Shown here: piece by piece, positions 62,793 through 64,000 of the stretch
Layout of the letters: the number at the start of each line of letters is the position of its first letter
Numbering within the stretch: the first letter of the stretch is position 1
NCBI GenBank assembly: GCA_946415645.1
Contig: CAMKTJ010000008.1
Coordinates: 23,017 to 87,016 of the forward strand
Reading direction: 5' to 3'
Source of the DNA: an uncultured Prevotellaceae bacterium
GTDB lineage: Bacteria; Bacteroidota; Bacteroidia; Bacteroidales; Bacteroidaceae
Length of the DNA stretch: 64,000 bases
Translations under genes and position numbers: made by a program
The notes under the pieces: model-generated
What the model was told of the DNA's origin: nothing
Databases searched by the model: none
The model's input: only the letters and a program-made list of their open reading frames with translations

Positions 62793-63908
62793 ATGAGACA
62801 CATTATATTTAGCCTTTTGGCATTGCTCTTATCTTCATCGTTGGCATACGGTGATAGCATTCCATGTCAGTTCCAAATGCGTGACGGGAGTATTCGCTAT
62901 GGTAAGGTGCTTAGCCCTGAGAAATTAAATAAAAAGGCATTGGTGATTTTCGTAAATCACAGACAACAAAAAGCTGAGGTAGCCCGGTTTCTTTATTCTT
63001 ACTTGGTGGACAAATTGTTAGCCGATGGTATTTCCTGCTGTTTCTATGACAATCGCCCGCTTCATTCCGAGGATTCCACATCCTTGACTACATTGTTCGA
63101 TATGGCAGACGATGCGGCAGATGTCTATAATTCCCTGAAAAAGAACAAGGCGTTCAAGAAGTATAAGATGGGATTTATAGGTACTAGTGAATCTGGCGCC
63201 TCTGCACTGATATCTGCATCGGCTGTTTCCAAACCGTCGTTTCTAATTCAACTGGTTACAAATGTTAAGCCACAAGATCAGAAGGACCATCAGATAGATA
63301 TTCTTTATGAAAATCCTAAATGGACGGGTTTATTTACAGACTGGTTTACCGCTGTGGCACTACCATTCTTTAAAGATGGAGCCAGGTATATCCCGCCAAA
63401 CGTGGGTTTGGGACTTCAATATCATGAATACTCTGCCATGTTTCAGATGATGATAGATGACATGAAACACTCCCGAATAGGTGACAAGGAGGATTACGCC
63501 AAGCGTTTATACAATAAGTATGAAGGAAGCATAAAGAATGGTAAAGAGTATTTTGTGCCATTAATTACTCGTTTTTTGAAGAAACAAATGGAAGAAGACT
63601 ATATGGCTCCGCGTATGTGGTATAATGCCAAACCTTATTACAAGAAGGTAAAATGCCCCATACTGTTTCTTAGTGGCTACCATGATTATAATGTTTTATG
63701 TTCCACAAACATTGTTGAATTTGAGAAGACAATGCATGAGAACGGCAACAAGAACTATACGTCCGTAATTGTTGATGCGACTCACAATCTGATGGACTAT
63801 AGTGTTGAGCGTCATTTTATGCATGGAGGGGATGGACCAATTGACGAAAGTAAGCGACATCAGATAATGGATACCATCGGTGAATGGCTGAATAGATGCA
63901 TTAATTGA
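62793..63908 (+). CDS. Secreted alpha/beta hydrolase
   Basis: A 371-residue exported hydrolase. Signal peptide about 1-19 (ends LAYG). The fold is that of serine hydrolases with GHSEGG-type elbows: here GTSESG (130-135, nucleophile S132), acid D298 (FLSGYHDYN) and H331 (DATHN). The usual second glycine of the elbow is S134. A helical lid lies between about 175 and 275. Substrate unknown; an esterase or acyl-peptidase is possible. It forms an operon with 62007. No promoter or terminator of its own was seen before the window ends. Confidence 0.8.
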   Translation: MRHIIFSLLALLLSSSLAYGDSIPCQFQMRDGSIRYGKVLSPEKLNKKALVIFVNHRQQKAEVARFLYSYLVDKLLADGISCCFYDNRPLHSEDSTSLTTLFDMADDAADVYNSLKKNKAFKKYKMGFIGTSESGASALISASAVSKPSFLIQLVTNVKPQDQKDHQIDILYENPKWTGLFTDWFTAVALPFFKDGARYIPPNVGLGLQYHEYSAMFQMMIDDMKHSRIGDKEDYAKRLYNKYEGSIKNGKEYFVPLITRFLKKQMEEDYMAPRMWYNAKPYYKKVKCPILFLSGYHDYNVLCSTNIVEFEKTMHENGNKNYTSVIVDATHNLMDYSVERHFMHGGDGPIDESKRHQIMDTIGEWLNRCIN

Positions 63909-64000
63909 TAGAAAAAAATGGAAGTAAGGGAATGCCCCTATTGTCAAAAGACTGACAACAGAGAGCAGTCGTAGTTTAATAACCAGTCAACTCTATCCAG

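Noticed and set aside
63918..63974. 18-codon frame with CPYC near the right end
   Set aside because: Too short to support as a gene; no context before the window ends.
1..64000. tRNA, rRNA, riboswitch or complete insertion sequence
   Set aside because: Intergenic regions were read for cloverleaf, rRNA-like or transposase signals, and none was convincing. A covariance-model search would be decisive.

Overview
The window looks like chromosomal DNA of a Bacteroidales bacterium, most likely Prevotella or a close relative. Transcription starts follow the Bacteroidetes pattern (a TTTG-like -33 box and a TAnnTTTG -7 box, usually TATCTTTGC), leaders are A/T-rich without Shine-Dalgarno sites, and the gene content fits: lpxB and ddh, DUF4919/DUF5683/DUF3244-type proteins, very large GLUG-repeat surface proteins, and secreted proteins ending in a YNLxGQxV...KGIYI...K tail. 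No rRNA, tRNA, complete insertion sequence or CRISPR array was recognised.

Layout. 1-2000: a single VapE-like SF3 ATPase gene between two long inverted repeats built of 11-bp units, beside three palindromes phased at 22 bp. 2095-3615: a DUF4919-type secreted protein. 3905-13213: housekeeping genes (alaS, a MerR regulator, and the leftward cluster parA-parB-DUF5683-mltD-rsh, which joins chromosome segregation, cell-wall remodelling and the stringent response). 13324-15215: surE-lpxB. 15507-21486: two secreted proteins, one with a tandem domain duplication and one related to glutaminase A. 21741-24863: an A/T-rich accessory patch with remains of two polysaccharide-type glycosyltransferase genes, two unknown envelope proteins and a small secreted protein. 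25268-28094: an ECF sigma factor with a membrane partner, an HMA-like periplasmic protein and small secreted proteins. 28387-30141: a membrane-tethered TPR regulator with an inverted-repeat region upstream. 30431-39514: argS, an RNase H, an LTA-synthase-like enzyme, a PAP2 phosphatase, an outer-membrane protein, metG and ddh. 39763-59854: three giant secreted paralogues in tandem, each with its own promoter and terminator, about 20 kb in all. 60085-61584: cysS. 62007-63908: two secreted proteins, the second an alpha/beta hydrolase.

The least expected material is between the genes. Four kinds of short regular repeat recur: heptamer arrays (often exactly four units), 11-bp tandem arrays, triplets of a motif phased at 22 or 23 bp, and a larger hairpin-like unit with heptamer arms present twice. 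The best candidate for an undescribed system is the VapE-like gene enclosed by near-mirror 11-bp-periodic inverted repeats (about 417-1986), which has the layout of a minimal replicon or one-gene mobile element. A second candidate is the membrane-anchored regulator at 28387 with an exact 18-bp inverted repeat in the divergent region upstream.

All calls come from reading the sequence; no database search or structure prediction was run, so family names rest on motif recognition.
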